NCBI RefSeq assembly: GCF_013003915.1
Contig: NZ_JABAIV010000002.1
Span: 496,001 to 560,000, forward strand
Source of the DNA: Telluria aromaticivorans
Lineage (GTDB): Bacteria > Pseudomonadota > Gammaproteobacteria > Burkholderiales > Burkholderiaceae_D
Direction of reading: 5' to 3'
DNA length: 64,000 bases
Program-made: the position numbers and the translations under genes
The notes under the pieces: generated by a model
Databases searched by the model: none
The model's input: only the letters and a program-made list of their open reading frames with translations
Told to the model about the DNA's origin: nothing
In this document: one piece after another, positions 28,160-37,668 of the stretch
How the letters are laid out: every line of letters starts with the position of its first letter
How positions within the stretch are numbered: position 1 is the stretch's first letter

Positions 28160-28309
28160 TCAGGTGAAGTAAGCCTCGGACCCAATCGTAATCGCCACCA
28201 CCAGCAAAACCGCCAGCACCAGCACGATCAGCAGGCGCCCGAACTTCGGCGTGCCGTCGCCTTCCGGCCCCGGGCTGGGCGCCGGGCGGTGGTCGTCGGT
28301 ATCCCTCAT
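28160..28309 (-). CDS. Small single-span membrane protein, 49 aa
   Basis: 49 residues: a Pro/Asp-rich N-terminus (MRDTDDHRPAPSPGPEG), then one hydrophobic helix (about 25-42, LLIVLVLAVLLVVAIT) and a short tail. Its ATG overlaps the stop of the quinone oxidoreductase gene (ATGA), which supports translation by coupling. No family recognised. It is the last gene of the EamA-mgsA-qor set. Confidence 0.6.
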   Translation of the reverse strand: MRDTDDHRPAPSPGPEGDGTPKFGRLLIVLVLAVLLVVAITIGSEAYFT

Positions 28310-29283
28310 GGCAGCAGCACCGTGGAACCGGTCGTGCGGCGGCCTTCCAGCGCGCGGTGCGCCTCGGCAGCATCGGCCAGCGCAAAGGTCTGGTTGACGT
28401 CGATCTTCACCTTGCCGCTCTCCACCATCCCGAACAGCTCAAGCGCCATCGCTTCCAGGTCCGGGCGCTTGGCGGCATACGCGAACAGCGTCGGGCGCGT
28501 GATGTAGAGCGAGCCGCGCGAAGCCAGTTCGCTCAATGCGAACGGCGGCACCGCGCCGGAGGCATTTCCGAAGCTGACCATCAGGCCGCGTGGCTGCAGG
28601 CAGTCGAGCGAGCGGATGAAGGTGTCCTTGCCGACCGAGTCGTACACCACCGGCACCTTGGCGCCGCCAGTGATTTCCAGCACGCGCTGCACGACGTCTT
28701 CAGTGTTGTAGTTGATGACGTGGGCGGCGCCGTGCGCCCTGGCCAGCGCCGCTTTTTCTTCCGAGCCCACGGTGCCGATCAGGTTGACGCCGAGCGCACG
28801 CGCCCACTGGCAGGCGATCAGCCCGACGCCGCCCCCGGCCGCATGGAACAGGATGGTCTGGCCCGGCTGCAGCTTGTACGTGCTGGTGAACAGGTACTGG
28901 ACCGTCAGCCCCTGCAGCATCATGGCGGCGCCGGTCTCGAACGAGATCGCGTCTGGCAGGCGCACCAGCACGTGGGCAGGCATGACGCGTGCCTGGCCGT
29001 AGGCGCCCGCCGGGCCGCCTGCATATACCACGCGGTCGCCCGGCGCCACGTGGGTTACGCCCTCGCCCACCGCCTCGACCACGCCGGCCGCTTCCTGGCC
29101 CAGGCCGGACGGCAGCGCCAGCGGGTACAGGCCGCTGCGGAAATAGGTATCGATGAAATTCAGGCCGATCGCATGGTGGCGCACGCGCGCCTCGCCCGGC
29201 CCCGGTTCGCCGACTTCGACATCGACATACTCCAGCACCTCCGGACCTCCGGTGGCGGCAATGCGGATTGCTTTTACCATCAT
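28306..29283 (-). CDS. qor: Zinc-independent quinone oxidoreductase (MDR superfamily)
   Basis: 325 residues. NADPH-dependent reductase of the medium-chain dehydrogenase family: GroES-like N-terminal domain with GLNFIDTYFRSGLYP, then the Rossmann motif AAGGGVGLIACQWA. The cysteines and histidines that bind zinc in alcohol dehydrogenases are missing, as in QOR. ATG 29283 has AGGAG 6 nt upstream. It lies 11 bp after mgsA, so it may help deal with reactive carbonyls; that link is inferred from position. Confidence 0.9.
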   Translation of the reverse strand: MMVKAIRIAATGGPEVLEYVDVEVGEPGPGEARVRHHAIGLNFIDTYFRSGLYPLALPSGLGQEAAGVVEAVGEGVTHVAPGDRVVYAGGPAGAYGQARVMPAHVLVRLPDAISFETGAAMMLQGLTVQYLFTSTYKLQPGQTILFHAAGGGVGLIACQWARALGVNLIGTVGSEEKAALARAHGAAHVINYNTEDVVQRVLEITGGAKVPVVYDSVGKDTFIRSLDCLQPRGLMVSFGNASGAVPPFALSELASRGSLYITRPTLFAYAAKRPDLEAMALELFGMVESGKVKIDVNQTFALADAAEAHRALEGRRTTGSTVLLP

Positions 29284-29294
29284 GTGTGACTCCT

Positions 29295-29714
29295 TCAGGC
29301 TTGGTTCGATGCAGCCAGCTGCGACAGCACCAGGCGCGCGGTCGAGACATTGGTCGCGCACGGGATGTTGTGCACGTCGCAGGCGCGCACCAGGGCATTG
29401 ATATCGGGTTCGTGCGGCTGCGGCGTCATCGGGTCGCGCAGGAAGATCACGCAATCGATCCCGCCTTCGACCAGCATCGCGCCAATCTGCAGGTCGCCGC
29501 CCACCGGGCCGGAGTGCTTGCGGTCGACCGCCAGTCCCAGCTCGTTGATCAGGCGCCCGCCGGTGGTGCCGGTGGCCGACAGCGTGCAGCCCTTGAGGAA
29601 GTCAAGGTATTCGCCCGCGAGCGTGATCATGTCGTCCTTCTTCTTGTCGTGCGCGATGAGTGCAAGGCGTGGCTTCACCAATGGTTTCTCCAGGAGTGGG
29701 GTTGCAGAAGTCAT
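29295..29714 (-). CDS. mgsA: Methylglyoxal synthase
   Basis: 139 residues. Converts dihydroxyacetone phosphate to methylglyoxal and phosphate, a bypass of lower glycolysis under phosphate stress. Motifs: [11 protein letters not shown], the phosphate loop ATGTTGGRL, and [11 protein letters not shown] with the catalytic aspartate. It overlaps the EamA stop by 4 nt and is followed by qor. Confidence 0.94.
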   Translation of the reverse strand: MTSATPLLEKPLVKPRLALIAHDKKKDDMITLAGEYLDFLKGCTLSATGTTGGRLINELGLAVDRKHSGPVGGDLQIGAMLVEGGIDCVIFLRDPMTPQPHEPDINALVRACDVHNIPCATNVSTARLVLSQLAASNQA

Positions 29715-30631
29715 TTTTTGAGCGAGAGCAGGTAGATCCCCACGAGCACGAGGCCGGTGCCGGCCAGCTGCACGCTAGTGACCGGCTCGCCGAGGATCAG
29801 CGCGCCGAGGAAGAGCGTGGAGACCGGGCCGATCATCCCGGCCTGCGAGGCGGTCGCGGCGCCGATGCGCTGCACCGCGGCCATGGTCATGAACACGGGA
29901 AAGATCGTACAGAATACCCCATTCACGAGGGACAACCAGTATACCTCCGGCGACTGCACCAGCATGCTGGCGGGCCGCAGCAGGAAGAACTGGGCGATGC
30001 ACGCCACACTCGACACGCACATGGCGTAGGCCACCAGCCGCAGCGAGCCGATGCGGCGCACCATCTCGCCGGTGCCGAGCAGGTAGAGGGCGTAGGCGAC
30101 GGCCGAGCCCAGCACCAGCAGCGAGCCGAGGATGGTGCTGCCCGAGCCTCCGGCCAGGTCGTGCACGAACACCAGCACGATGCCGCAGTAGGCCAGTCCC
30201 AGCGCCGCCCATTCCATCGGCTTGACGCGCCGCTTGAAGATCGCCACGTTGGCGAGCAGGACGAAGGTCGGGGTCAGGAACAGGATCAGCCGCTCGAGCC
30301 CGACGGAGATGTGCTGCAGGCCCAGGAAGTCGAGGTAGCTCGACAGGTAATAGCCGAGCAGGCCCAGCCCGGCGATGCGCCAGCGGTCGCGGCTGTCCAG
30401 TGGCGGCTGGGTCCGCATCTTCCAGAGCGCCACCGCGGCAAACACCGGAAACGAGAACAACATCCTGAACGCGATCAAAGTAACTGCATCGATGTGGTAG
30501 CGATACAGCAGTTTGGCGACTACGGCCTTCGTAGAGAACAGGATGGCGCCACCGATGGCGATCGACAATCCGGCGAGGAGGGCCGCGCGTGGTAAAGGAG
30601 CAGCAGCGTCGGCGGTGGCACTTGGTTTCAT
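29711..30631 (-). CDS. EamA/DMT-family transporter
   Basis: 306 residues, ten predicted helices in two EamA repeats. [16 protein letters not shown] in the first repeat and [25 protein letters not shown] in the second match the family. The substrate is unknown; relatives export amino acids or metabolites. ATG at 30631 gives the usual length, although the frame is open much further upstream. First gene of the four-gene minus-strand operon EamA-mgsA-qor-small membrane protein. Confidence 0.88.
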   Translation of the reverse strand: MKPSATADAAAPLPRAALLAGLSIAIGGAILFSTKAVVAKLLYRYHIDAVTLIAFRMLFSFPVFAAVALWKMRTQPPLDSRDRWRIAGLGLLGYYLSSYLDFLGLQHISVGLERLILFLTPTFVLLANVAIFKRRVKPMEWAALGLAYCGIVLVFVHDLAGGSGSTILGSLLVLGSAVAYALYLLGTGEMVRRIGSLRLVAYAMCVSSVACIAQFFLLRPASMLVQSPEVYWLSLVNGVFCTIFPVFMTMAAVQRIGAATASQAGMIGPVSTLFLGALILGEPVTSVQLAGTGLVLVGIYLLSLKK

Positions 30632-30749
30632 CCGACGATTGTACGAGCGAACAGCCGTGTTTGCTGGAGGCAGGCTGGAGGGGGCCGGAGAACGGCGGCG
30701 CCGGCAGGCTGTCGAACATCGCACAGCAATCACAACGAGGAGAGATCGC

Positions 30750-30875
30750 ATGACGACCCCGATGGCAAAGTGGAATATTGAGCCGAGCACCGACCTGACC
30801 GACTCCCGGCTCCCCGCGCCCGCGGCGGAACGGCGGCCGGTGCGGCAGCGCAGGCGCGGTGGAGGTTCGCGATGA
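30750..30875 (+). CDS. 41-aa reading frame before the DUF2182 gene
   Basis: 41 residues starting MTTPMAKWNIEPSTDL and ending in an Arg-rich tail. AGGAGAG lies just upstream and the stop overlaps the next ATG (ATGA), so it is probably translated. DUF2182 genes usually follow a DUF1326 gene of about 200 codons, whose product often begins with a W-x-I/L-E string. This short frame could be what is left of one after an internal deletion, or simply a leader peptide. Confidence 0.45.
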   Translation: MTTPMAKWNIEPSTDLTDSRLPAPAAERRPVRQRRRGGGSR

Positions 30876-31648
30876 GCCTGTTCGTCGTCACTGAGCGCCC
30901 GGGCCCGCAGGCCGCGCTGGTGCTGGCCTGGCTCACGCTGCTGGTATGCGCCTGCTGGGCATGGTTCGCTTTCCAGGGCATGCATCCGTCCCCGGGCGGC
31001 GCCCTGCGCGACTTCATCGGCTCCTCGCCTGCCCCGCTGCGCGCCGGGCAGCTGGTGCTGGTGTTCGCGATGTGGACCGGGCTGTGCGTGGGGCTGATGC
31101 TGCCTGCCGCCGCCGGCGCGGTCTTCGTGTATGCCCGCCTTGCCGAAGACTGCCAAGCACTGCGCTGGCCGCGCCTTGCTGCCGCACTGTATGCGGGCGG
31201 CTGCCTGCTGGCGTGGTGCGGCTTCGCGGCGCTGGTCACGCTCATCCACTGGACCCTGCACGACGCAGGCATGCTCGATGCCACGCTGGCGGTGCGGCAT
31301 CCGGCCGGCGCCGGGCTGGCCATGGTCGCCGCCGGCGTCTACCAGTGGACCCCGGCCAAGCACGAATGCCTGGACTATTGCCGCACGCCGCTGCCGGGCG
31401 TGCTGGCCGAGTGGCGCGGCGGCATGGCGGGCGCGCTGTGGCAGGGTGCGGAACACGGGCGCATCTGCCTGGGCTGCTGCTGGCTGCTGCTCCTGCTGCC
31501 CCTCGCGGGTGGCCCGGGCGACCCGGGCGTGGTGGCGGCCGTCGGCCTGCTGATGCTGTCGGAACTGCGGCTGAAGGAGGGCTCGCTGGCGGGCTGGGTG
31601 TCCGGGCTGGTGCTCGTGGCATGGGGCACGTGGAGGATGTTCCCCTGA
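30872..31648 (+). CDS. DUF2182 integral membrane protein
   Basis: 258 residues, about six membrane helices. The family signature Y-Q-W-T-P-x-K-x-x-C-L-x-x-C-R-x-P is present (YQWTPAKHECLDYCRTP), a probable metal-binding loop, and C-terminal WGTWRM ends the protein. Function unknown; often paired with DUF1326. Coupled to the 41-aa frame in front. Confidence 0.82.
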   Translation: MSLFVVTERPGPQAALVLAWLTLLVCACWAWFAFQGMHPSPGGALRDFIGSSPAPLRAGQLVLVFAMWTGLCVGLMLPAAAGAVFVYARLAEDCQALRWPRLAAALYAGGCLLAWCGFAALVTLIHWTLHDAGMLDATLAVRHPAGAGLAMVAAGVYQWTPAKHECLDYCRTPLPGVLAEWRGGMAGALWQGAEHGRICLGCCWLLLLLPLAGGPGDPGVVAAVGLLMLSELRLKEGSLAGWVSGLVLVAWGTWRMFP

Positions 31649-31749
31649 GCTTTTCGTGCTGTCGCTGTGGCATCGGGAGACGATTTTGCAGGAGGGCCCT
31701 ATGTTAGAATGTCGGCCACTCTTGCAATATCGTCTAAGGAATTTTCGAC

Positions 31750-32475
31750 ATGGCTGGACACAGCAAATGGGCCAACATCAAGCATAAGAAAGCTGCCACC
31801 GATGCCAAGCGCGGCAAGATCTGGACGCGCCTGATCAAGGAAATCACCGTGGCCGCACGCATGGGCGGGAGCGACATTGCTTCCAACCCGCGCCTGCGCC
31901 TGGCGGTCGAGAAGGCCGCTGACGCCAATATGCCGAAGGATAACGTCAGCCGCGCGGTCCAGCGCGGTTCGGGCGAGCTCGAAGGCGTGAACTACGAAGA
32001 AGTGCGCTACGAAGGCTATGGCATTGGCGGCGCGGCGATCATCGTCGACTGCATGACCGACAACCGCGTACGCACCGTGGCCGAAGTGCGCCACGCCTTC
32101 AGCAAAAACGGCGGCAACATGGGCACCGAAGGTTCGGTCGCCTTCATGTTCCAGCACACCGGCCAGTTCCTGTTCGCGCCGGGCGTGGATGAGGACAAGC
32201 TGATGGAATCGGCCCTCGAAGCCGGCGCCGACGACGTGGTGCAGGACGAGGAAGGCGGTTTCGAAGTACTGTGCGACCCGTTCGCCTTCTCCAGCGTGAA
32301 AGAAGCGCTGGAAGCTGCCGGTTTCAAGGCCGAGGTGGCGGAAGTCATCATGAAGCCTGCAACCGAAACCGTCTTCACGGGCGACGACGCCCTCAAGATG
32401 CAGAAACTCCTCGACGCGCTGGAGAACCTGGACGACGTCCAGGAAGTCTTCACCAACGCCGTCATTGAAGAATAA
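31750..32475 (+). CDS. yebC: YebC/PmpR family transcriptional regulator
   Basis: 241 residues, standard length. Starts [22 protein letters not shown], the family signature, with domain II/III strings [14 protein letters not shown] and later [12 protein letters not shown] at the C-terminus. YebC-type proteins bind DNA or act on ribosomes at polyproline stalls; which applies here is unknown. 29 bp before purD and probably co-transcribed. Confidence 0.95.
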   Translation: MAGHSKWANIKHKKAATDAKRGKIWTRLIKEITVAARMGGSDIASNPRLRLAVEKAADANMPKDNVSRAVQRGSGELEGVNYEEVRYEGYGIGGAAIIVDCMTDNRVRTVAEVRHAFSKNGGNMGTEGSVAFMFQHTGQFLFAPGVDEDKLMESALEAGADDVVQDEEGGFEVLCDPFAFSSVKEALEAAGFKAEVAEVIMKPATETVFTGDDALKMQKLLDALENLDDVQEVFTNAVIEE

Positions 32476-32504
32476 GCTGTAAAACCAAGCTGGAATTCGC
32501 CCGT

Positions 32505-33770
32505 ATGAAAATCCTCGTAGTCGGCTCTGGCGGCCGTGAACACGCCCTGTCCTGGAAGCTGGCCCAATCGGAACGCGTCCAGACCATCTTCGTCGCACCG
32601 GGCAATGGCGGCACCGCGCTCGACCCGCGCCTGGTGAACATTGATATTACCGAACCGGCCGCGCTGGCCGACTTCGTGGTGGCCGAAGGCATTGCCCTGA
32701 CCCTGGTGGGGCCGGAAGCGCCACTTGCCGCCGGCATCGTCAATTTGTTCCGCTCGCGCGGCCTGAAGATCTTCGGACCGACGCGCGAAGCCGCGCAACT
32801 CGAAAGCTCGAAAGACTTCGCCAAGGCCTTCATGGAGCGCCATGGCATCCCGACCGCGAAGTACCAGAGCTTTTCCGACGCCGCCGCCGCGCACACGTAC
32901 ATCGACGCCAACGGCGCACCGATCGTGATCAAGGCCGACGGCCTGGCCGCCGGCAAGGGCGTGGTGGTCGCGATGTCCCTGGATGAAGCGCATGCCGCGG
33001 TCGACCACATGCTGTCCGATAACGCCTTCGGCGACGCCGGCGCGCGCATCGTGATCGAGGAATTCCTGGCCGGCGAAGAAGCCAGCTTCATCGTCATGTG
33101 CGACGGCAAGAACGTGCTGGCGCTGGCCACCAGCCAGGACCACAAGCGCCTGCTGGACGCCGATGCCGGCCCGAATACCGGCGGCATGGGCGCCTATTCC
33201 CCTGCCCCGATCGTCACGCCGTCGATGCATGCGCGCGTGATGCGCGAGATCATCAACCCGACCATCCAGGGCATGGCGAAGGACGGCATCGTCTTCACCG
33301 GCTTCCTGTATGCCGGCCTGATGATCGATGCCGAGGGCAACCCGCGCACGCTCGAATTCAACTGCCGCATGGGCGACCCGGAAACCCAGCCGATCATGGC
33401 GCGCTTGAAGAGCGACCTGCTGACGGTACTCGACCATGCCTGCAGCGGCACGCTCGATGCAGTCGAACTGGAATGGGACCGCCGCACCGCGGTGGGCGTC
33501 GTGATGGCCGCTGCCGGCTACCCTGACAGCCCGCGCAAGGGCGACACCATCGTCGGGATCCCGGCCGAGACGCCGGAATGCGTGACCTTCCACGCCGGCA
33601 CCACGCAGGCCGGCGGCACCCTGCAATCGAACGGCGGCCGCGTGCTGTGCGTCGTGGGGCTGGGCGACAGCGTCAAGATGGCGCAGAAGCAGGCCTATGA
33701 AACGGTGGAGAAGATCCACTTCAATGGCGCGCAGTACCGGCGCGATATTGGGTGGCGTGGGGTGAAGTGA
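32505..33770 (+). CDS. purD: Phosphoribosylamine-glycine ligase
   Basis: 421 residues (E. coli PurD 429). Joins phosphoribosylamine and glycine with ATP in purine synthesis. N-terminal VVGSGGREHAL, the ATP-grasp domain with KADGLAAGKGV, the GARS signature RMGDPETQP, and the C-terminal domain are all present. It ends just before a palindromic REP pair. Confidence 0.96.
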   Translation: MKILVVGSGGREHALSWKLAQSERVQTIFVAPGNGGTALDPRLVNIDITEPAALADFVVAEGIALTLVGPEAPLAAGIVNLFRSRGLKIFGPTREAAQLESSKDFAKAFMERHGIPTAKYQSFSDAAAAHTYIDANGAPIVIKADGLAAGKGVVVAMSLDEAHAAVDHMLSDNAFGDAGARIVIEEFLAGEEASFIVMCDGKNVLALATSQDHKRLLDADAGPNTGGMGAYSPAPIVTPSMHARVMREIINPTIQGMAKDGIVFTGFLYAGLMIDAEGNPRTLEFNCRMGDPETQPIMARLKSDLLTVLDHACSGTLDAVELEWDRRTAVGVVMAAAGYPDSPRKGDTIVGIPAETPECVTFHAGTTQAGGTLQSNGGRVLCVVGLGDSVKMAQKQAYETVEKIHFNGAQYRRDIGWRGVK

Positions 33771-33823
33771 AGTAATGTTCCGCTGACGGCCGCGTGGACG
33801 TTAGCGGTACTTTTAAAGAATTG

Positions 33824-33950
33824 GGTTCCCGCCTTCGCGGGAACGACGGTTTTAAAGCTAACAATACAAGCATCGCCAGCTTATATCTGTCGGGTCCTAA
33901 AACAACGTCATTCCCGCGAAGGCGTGACCAATGCCACTGGCATTGGTCAC
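33824..33950. repeat. Second type of palindromic repeat (REP-like pair)
   Basis: GTTCCCGC-cttc-GCGGGAAC at 33824-33843 and an opposing CGTCATTCCCGCGAAGGCG at 33905-33923, the common bacterial 'ttcccgcgaaggcgggaa' type. It is followed by a perfect 12-bp hairpin GTGACCAATGCC-act-complement at 33924-33950. It fills most of the 328-bp purD-hemF gap, where no gene is seen. Confidence 0.8.
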
Positions 33951-34098
33951 TCCAAGTTCGTAGCGCAACGCCAGCCTCACCCTCGTTGCAACAGCCAGAA
34001 CACCGCGCTCGACGAGCGTTATGTTCACCACAATAATAAGAACACCCCCGCAGGTGTACAATCTGCCCCTTCCTTTTCCCCGACACCACCCCGAACGC

Positions 34099-35010
34099 AT
34101 GTCCGCCCCCGATCCTATCGCCGTCAAAGCCTGGCTGCTCGATCTCCAGTCCCGCATCGTGCAGGCCCTCGAAGACATCGACGGCAAGCCCTTCCTGCGC
34201 GATACCTGGGAACGCCCTGAAGGCGGTGGCGGCATCTCGCGCCTGATTGAAGAAGGCAATGTGTTCGAGCGCGGCGGCGTGAACTTCTCGCACGTCACCG
34301 GCGCCAGCCTGCCGCCGTCGGCTGCGGCCGCGCGTCCGGAGCTGGCCGGCCGTGCCTGGGAAGCGATGGGCGTGTCGCTGGTACTGCACCCGCGCAATCC
34401 GTATGCGCCGACCGTGCACATGAACGTGCGCTTTTTCGAGGCGACTGCGGAGGGCAAGGATCCGGTCTGGTGGTTCGGCGGCGGCATGGACCTGACGCCC
34501 TACTACGGCAACCAGGAAGATGCGCGCCACTTCCACCAGGTTTGCCATGACGCGCTGGCGCCGTACGGCCAGGACCTGCATCCACGCTTCAAGAAGTGGT
34601 GCGACGAGTATTTCTACCTGAAGCACCGCAAGGAGCCGCGCGGCGTAGGCGGGATCTTCTTCGACGACTTCAACGAAGCGGGTTTCGACGCTTCGTTCGC
34701 GATGCTGCAGAGCGTCGGCAATGGCTTCCTGGATGCCTACCTGCCGATCCTCCAGCGCCGCAAGGACCTGCCTTACGGCGAACGCGAACGCGACTTCCAG
34801 GCCTATCGGCGCGGACGCTATGTCGAGTTCAACCTGGTATGGGACCGCGGCACCCTGTTCGGCCTGCAGTCGGGCGGGCGCACCGAGGCGATCCTGATGT
34901 CGATGCCGCCGGTCGTGAAATGGCGCTACGACTGGCATCCGGAACCGGGCAGTCCCGAGGCTGCGCTGTACAGCGACTTCCTCGTGCACCGGGACTGGCT
35001 GGCGCCGTGA
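34099..35010 (+). CDS. hemF: Coproporphyrinogen III oxidase, aerobic
   Basis: 303 residues (E. coli 299). Oxygen-dependent decarboxylation of coproporphyrinogen III. Conserved strings [46 protein letters not shown] and [12 protein letters not shown] are intact. The start at 34099 matches the family N-terminus; an in-frame ATG at 34021 adds unconserved sequence. The stop overlaps the nadD start. The oxygen-independent HemN is at 6.7 kb. Confidence 0.96.
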   Translation: MSAPDPIAVKAWLLDLQSRIVQALEDIDGKPFLRDTWERPEGGGGISRLIEEGNVFERGGVNFSHVTGASLPPSAAAARPELAGRAWEAMGVSLVLHPRNPYAPTVHMNVRFFEATAEGKDPVWWFGGGMDLTPYYGNQEDARHFHQVCHDALAPYGQDLHPRFKKWCDEYFYLKHRKEPRGVGGIFFDDFNEAGFDASFAMLQSVGNGFLDAYLPILQRRKDLPYGERERDFQAYRRGRYVEFNLVWDRGTLFGLQSGGRTEAILMSMPPVVKWRYDWHPEPGSPEAALYSDFLVHRDWLAP

Positions 35011-35681
35011 CATGTTGCGTCGCCCTGTTGGGCGGTAGTTTTGACCCGGTACACCACGGCCACGTCGCCATGGCGGCGCTGTTCGCCGAGCTGCTCGAGC
35101 CGGACGAACTACGCATCCTGCCGGCCAGGCCGTGGCAGAAAAGCGCCCTGCACGCAAGCGACGCCCAGCGCATTGCCATGCTCGAACTGGCGTTTGGCGG
35201 GCAGCCGTTCGCGGGATCGAGGACCAGCGTGACCATCGACTTGCAGGAGATCGAACGCGGCAGCGCGACGTATACCGTCGACACCCTGCGCGGATTGCGT
35301 GCCGAGCTTGGCGCAGCAGCCTCGATCGTCTTCCTGATGGGAGCCGACCAGCTGCAAAAGCTCGACACCTGGCGCGACTGGCATGAGCTGTTCGCGCTGT
35401 GCAACCTCGGCGTGGCTGCACGCCCGGGTTATGACCTGGACCAGGACAAATTGCCTCCAGCGGTGGCACAGGAACTTTCGCAGCGTCTGGCGACGCCCGC
35501 GGAAGTACGCACTGCCCCATACGGCAAGGTGTGCCTCGCAAAGACATTGGCGGTAGATATTTCCGCCACACAAGTTAGAAACGCCTTGCGCATGGGGATG
35601 AAAACGGGCGCCGACATAAGCGCGCGCCTTCCCTCGCAAGTGCTAGACTATATTCAACAACATAACTTATATAAAAGCTAA
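35007..35681 (+). CDS. nadD: Nicotinate-nucleotide adenylyltransferase
   Basis: 224 residues. Adenylates nicotinate mononucleotide in NAD synthesis. Nucleotidyltransferase motif [11 protein letters not shown] at the N-terminus and the ISATQVR C-terminal motif. GTG start overlaps the hemF stop (GTGA), giving the Cys-rich beginning [10 protein letters not shown]; a nearby ATG at 35012 is in another frame. Its stop overlaps rsfS by 1 nt. Confidence 0.94.
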   Translation: MTCCVALLGGSFDPVHHGHVAMAALFAELLEPDELRILPARPWQKSALHASDAQRIAMLELAFGGQPFAGSRTSVTIDLQEIERGSATYTVDTLRGLRAELGAAASIVFLMGADQLQKLDTWRDWHELFALCNLGVAARPGYDLDQDKLPPAVAQELSQRLATPAEVRTAPYGKVCLAKTLAVDISATQVRNALRMGMKTGADISARLPSQVLDYIQQHNLYKS

Positions 35682-36382
35682 TGGATATCAAGAAACTACA
35701 AACCCTCGTCGTCGACGCACTCGAAGACGTCAAAGGCCAGGAAATCGCCGTGTTCGACACGATGCACCTGACCAGCCTGTTCGACCGCATCGCCGTCGTC
35801 TCGGGTACCTCGAACCGCCAGACCAAGGCGCTGGCCGCTTCGGTGCGCGACAAGGTCAAGGCTGCCGGTGGCGACGTGGTCGGCATGGAAGGCGAAGACA
35901 CCGGCGAATGGGTGCTGGTCGACCTGGGCGACATGATCGTCCACATCATGCAGCCTGCCATCCGCCAGTACTACCGCCTGGAAGAAATCTGGGGCGAGAA
36001 GCCGGTCAAGCTGGGCGCGGCCAAGCGCAAGTCGACGGCCGAAGCCGAAGCGGCCGAACCGAAAGCCAAGTCGAAGCACCTGGCGGCCACCCAGGAGCAG
36101 CCGGAAGTCAAGCCGATCCGCGAGCGCAAGCCTGCCGCGAAGCGGGCTTCGGCAGTGCCGAAGACGAGTGCAGCCGCTGGTACTTCCGCCGCCAAGAAGC
36201 CGGCCGCCAAGAAGGCCCCGGTCGGCAAGACCATCAAGGTCGCGCCAAGCAAGACCGAGATCGCCGCCGTCGAAGCAACCAAGGCCAAGCCGCCGAAGCG
36301 CGTGGCCAAGGCCGCTGCGGCACCCGCCGACGCAGCGCCAGTGAAAAAAGTGATCCGCCGTGTGAAGAAGGCTGAAGAGTAA
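35681..36382 (+). CDS. rsfS: Ribosome silencing factor RsfS with a long basic C-terminal tail
   Basis: 233 residues, about twice the usual 105-130. Residues 1-110 are a normal RsfS/Iojap domain ([36 protein letters not shown]). It binds L14 and blocks subunit joining when nutrients are low. Residues about 115-233 are Lys/Ala/Pro-rich with [11 protein letters not shown] and similar strings, like histone H1 or AlgP tails. The extension is in frame and uninterrupted; codon use is the same as in the core. Confidence 0.93.
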   Translation: MDIKKLQTLVVDALEDVKGQEIAVFDTMHLTSLFDRIAVVSGTSNRQTKALAASVRDKVKAAGGDVVGMEGEDTGEWVLVDLGDMIVHIMQPAIRQYYRLEEIWGEKPVKLGAAKRKSTAEAEAAEPKAKSKHLAATQEQPEVKPIRERKPAAKRASAVPKTSAAAGTSAAKKPAAKKAPVGKTIKVAPSKTEIAAVEATKAKPPKRVAKAAAAPADAAPVKKVIRRVKKAEE

Positions 36383-36396
36383 GCCTTTCCGACCAT

Positions 36397-36867
36397 ATGC
36401 AACTGATCATTGCCGCAGTCGGGCACAAGATGCCGGCCTGGATCGAATCCGGGTTCGGCGAGTACACGAAGCGCATGCCGCCCGAGCTGCGCATCGTGCT
36501 CAAGGAAATCAAGCCGGTCGAGCGCTCCGGCAGCAAGACTGCGGCCACCGCGATGGCGCTCGAACGCGAGCGTATCGAGGCGGTGCTGCCGAAGAACGTG
36601 CGCATCATTGCGCTCGACGAACGCGGCAAGGACCTGACTAGTGTCGGCCTGTCGCAGATGCTCGAGGCCTGGCAGCAGGATGGGCGCGACACCGCCTTCC
36701 TGATCGGCGGCGCCGACGGGCTCGACCCTGAACTGAAAGCCCGTGCCGAAGGCATGATCCGCATTTCAAGCATGACACTGCCGCACGGAATCGTGCGGGT
36801 CATGCTCGCGGAACAGTTGTACCGTGCCTGGTCAATTACCCAGAACCATCCGTACCACCGCGTGTGA
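36397..36867 (+). CDS. rlmH: 23S rRNA (pseudouridine-1915 N3)-methyltransferase
   Basis: 156 residues, typical SPOUT methyltransferase. [20 protein letters not shown] at the start, the SAM-binding knot FLIGGADG, and the C-terminal [20 protein letters not shown]...HPYH. Modifies the ribosomal decoding-linked helix 69. It follows rsfS by 14 bp; the stop overlaps the maf GTG. Confidence 0.96.
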   Translation: MQLIIAAVGHKMPAWIESGFGEYTKRMPPELRIVLKEIKPVERSGSKTAATAMALERERIEAVLPKNVRIIALDERGKDLTSVGLSQMLEAWQQDGRDTAFLIGGADGLDPELKARAEGMIRISSMTLPHGIVRVMLAEQLYRAWSITQNHPYHRV

Positions 36868-37490
36868 CTTCGATGAAACTCACTGACAAGAAAATCTATC
36901 TCGCCTCCAAGAGCCCGCGCAGGCGCGAACTGCTGCGCCAGGTCGGCGTGGAATTCGAACTGTTGATGCTGCGCGGCGATCCGGCACGCGGCATCGACCT
37001 CAGCGAGGACGTCCTGCCGGGCGAGGACCCGCACACCTATGTGGCGCGCGTGGCCAAGGAAAAAGGCGCGTTTGCCTGGAATATCCTGCAAATGCGCCGC
37101 CAGCCGCTGCGCCCCATTCTTACCGCCGACACCACCGTCACGGTCGACGGCGAGATCCTTGGCAAGCCGGCCGACAATGCGGAAGCGGTCGCCATGCTCG
37201 AGCGCCTGTCCGGCCGCACTCACCAGGTGCTGACCTCGGTGGCAATCCAGGCCGAGCGCATCACCGACCAGATCACCCAGGTGTCGGAAGTACGCTTCGC
37301 CAAGCTCACCCCGGCCCAGATCAAGGCCTACTGCGCCACGACGGAGCCTTACGACAAGGCCGGCGGCTATGGCATCCAGGGCCTGGCCGCGCTGTTCGTC
37401 GAGCATATCGAAGGCAGCCACTCGGGCATCATGGGGCTGCCGCTGTTCGAGACGGCGATTTTGCTGCGCAAGGCCGGGTATCAGATCTGA
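36864..37490 (+). CDS. maf: Maf-family nucleotide pyrophosphatase (YhdE type)
   Basis: 208 residues. [13 protein letters not shown] is the Maf signature; [14 protein letters not shown] and [13 protein letters not shown] (with the catalytic D-K-A-G-G-Y region) are present. Hydrolyses dTTP/UTP and modified nucleotides. Start is GTG 36864 (GTGA overlap with rlmH) or ATG 36873; the former is listed because of the coupling. Confidence 0.93.
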   Translation: MTSMKLTDKKIYLASKSPRRRELLRQVGVEFELLMLRGDPARGIDLSEDVLPGEDPHTYVARVAKEKGAFAWNILQMRRQPLRPILTADTTVTVDGEILGKPADNAEAVAMLERLSGRTHQVLTSVAIQAERITDQITQVSEVRFAKLTPAQIKAYCATTEPYDKAGGYGIQGLAALFVEHIEGSHSGIMGLPLFETAILLRKAGYQI

Positions 37491-37497
37491 GGCAGTT

Positions 37498-37600
37498 CGT
37501 AGGGTGGGCAAGTTCCTTGCCCGCGCGTTCAAATTACGCATGCATGGCGGCGACGCATCGACCGGTTGAACGCGCGGTCGGCGGAGCCGACCACCCTACG
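37498..37600. repeat. Palindromic intergenic element, copy 4 of 8
   Basis: Left arm GTAGGGTGGGCAAGTTCC-style hairpin (GGCAAG-ttc-CTTGCC) with GCGCGTTCAA; right arm GGTCGGC-gga-GCCGACC ending ACCCTACG. It separates maf from rng and starts 8 bp after the maf stop. Confidence 0.88.
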
Positions 37601-37668
37601 GTTCGCATCCCGGCGAATCACCCCACCGTGTATCATGGCACCCTGATCCATACCGCGCGACTGGTCCC

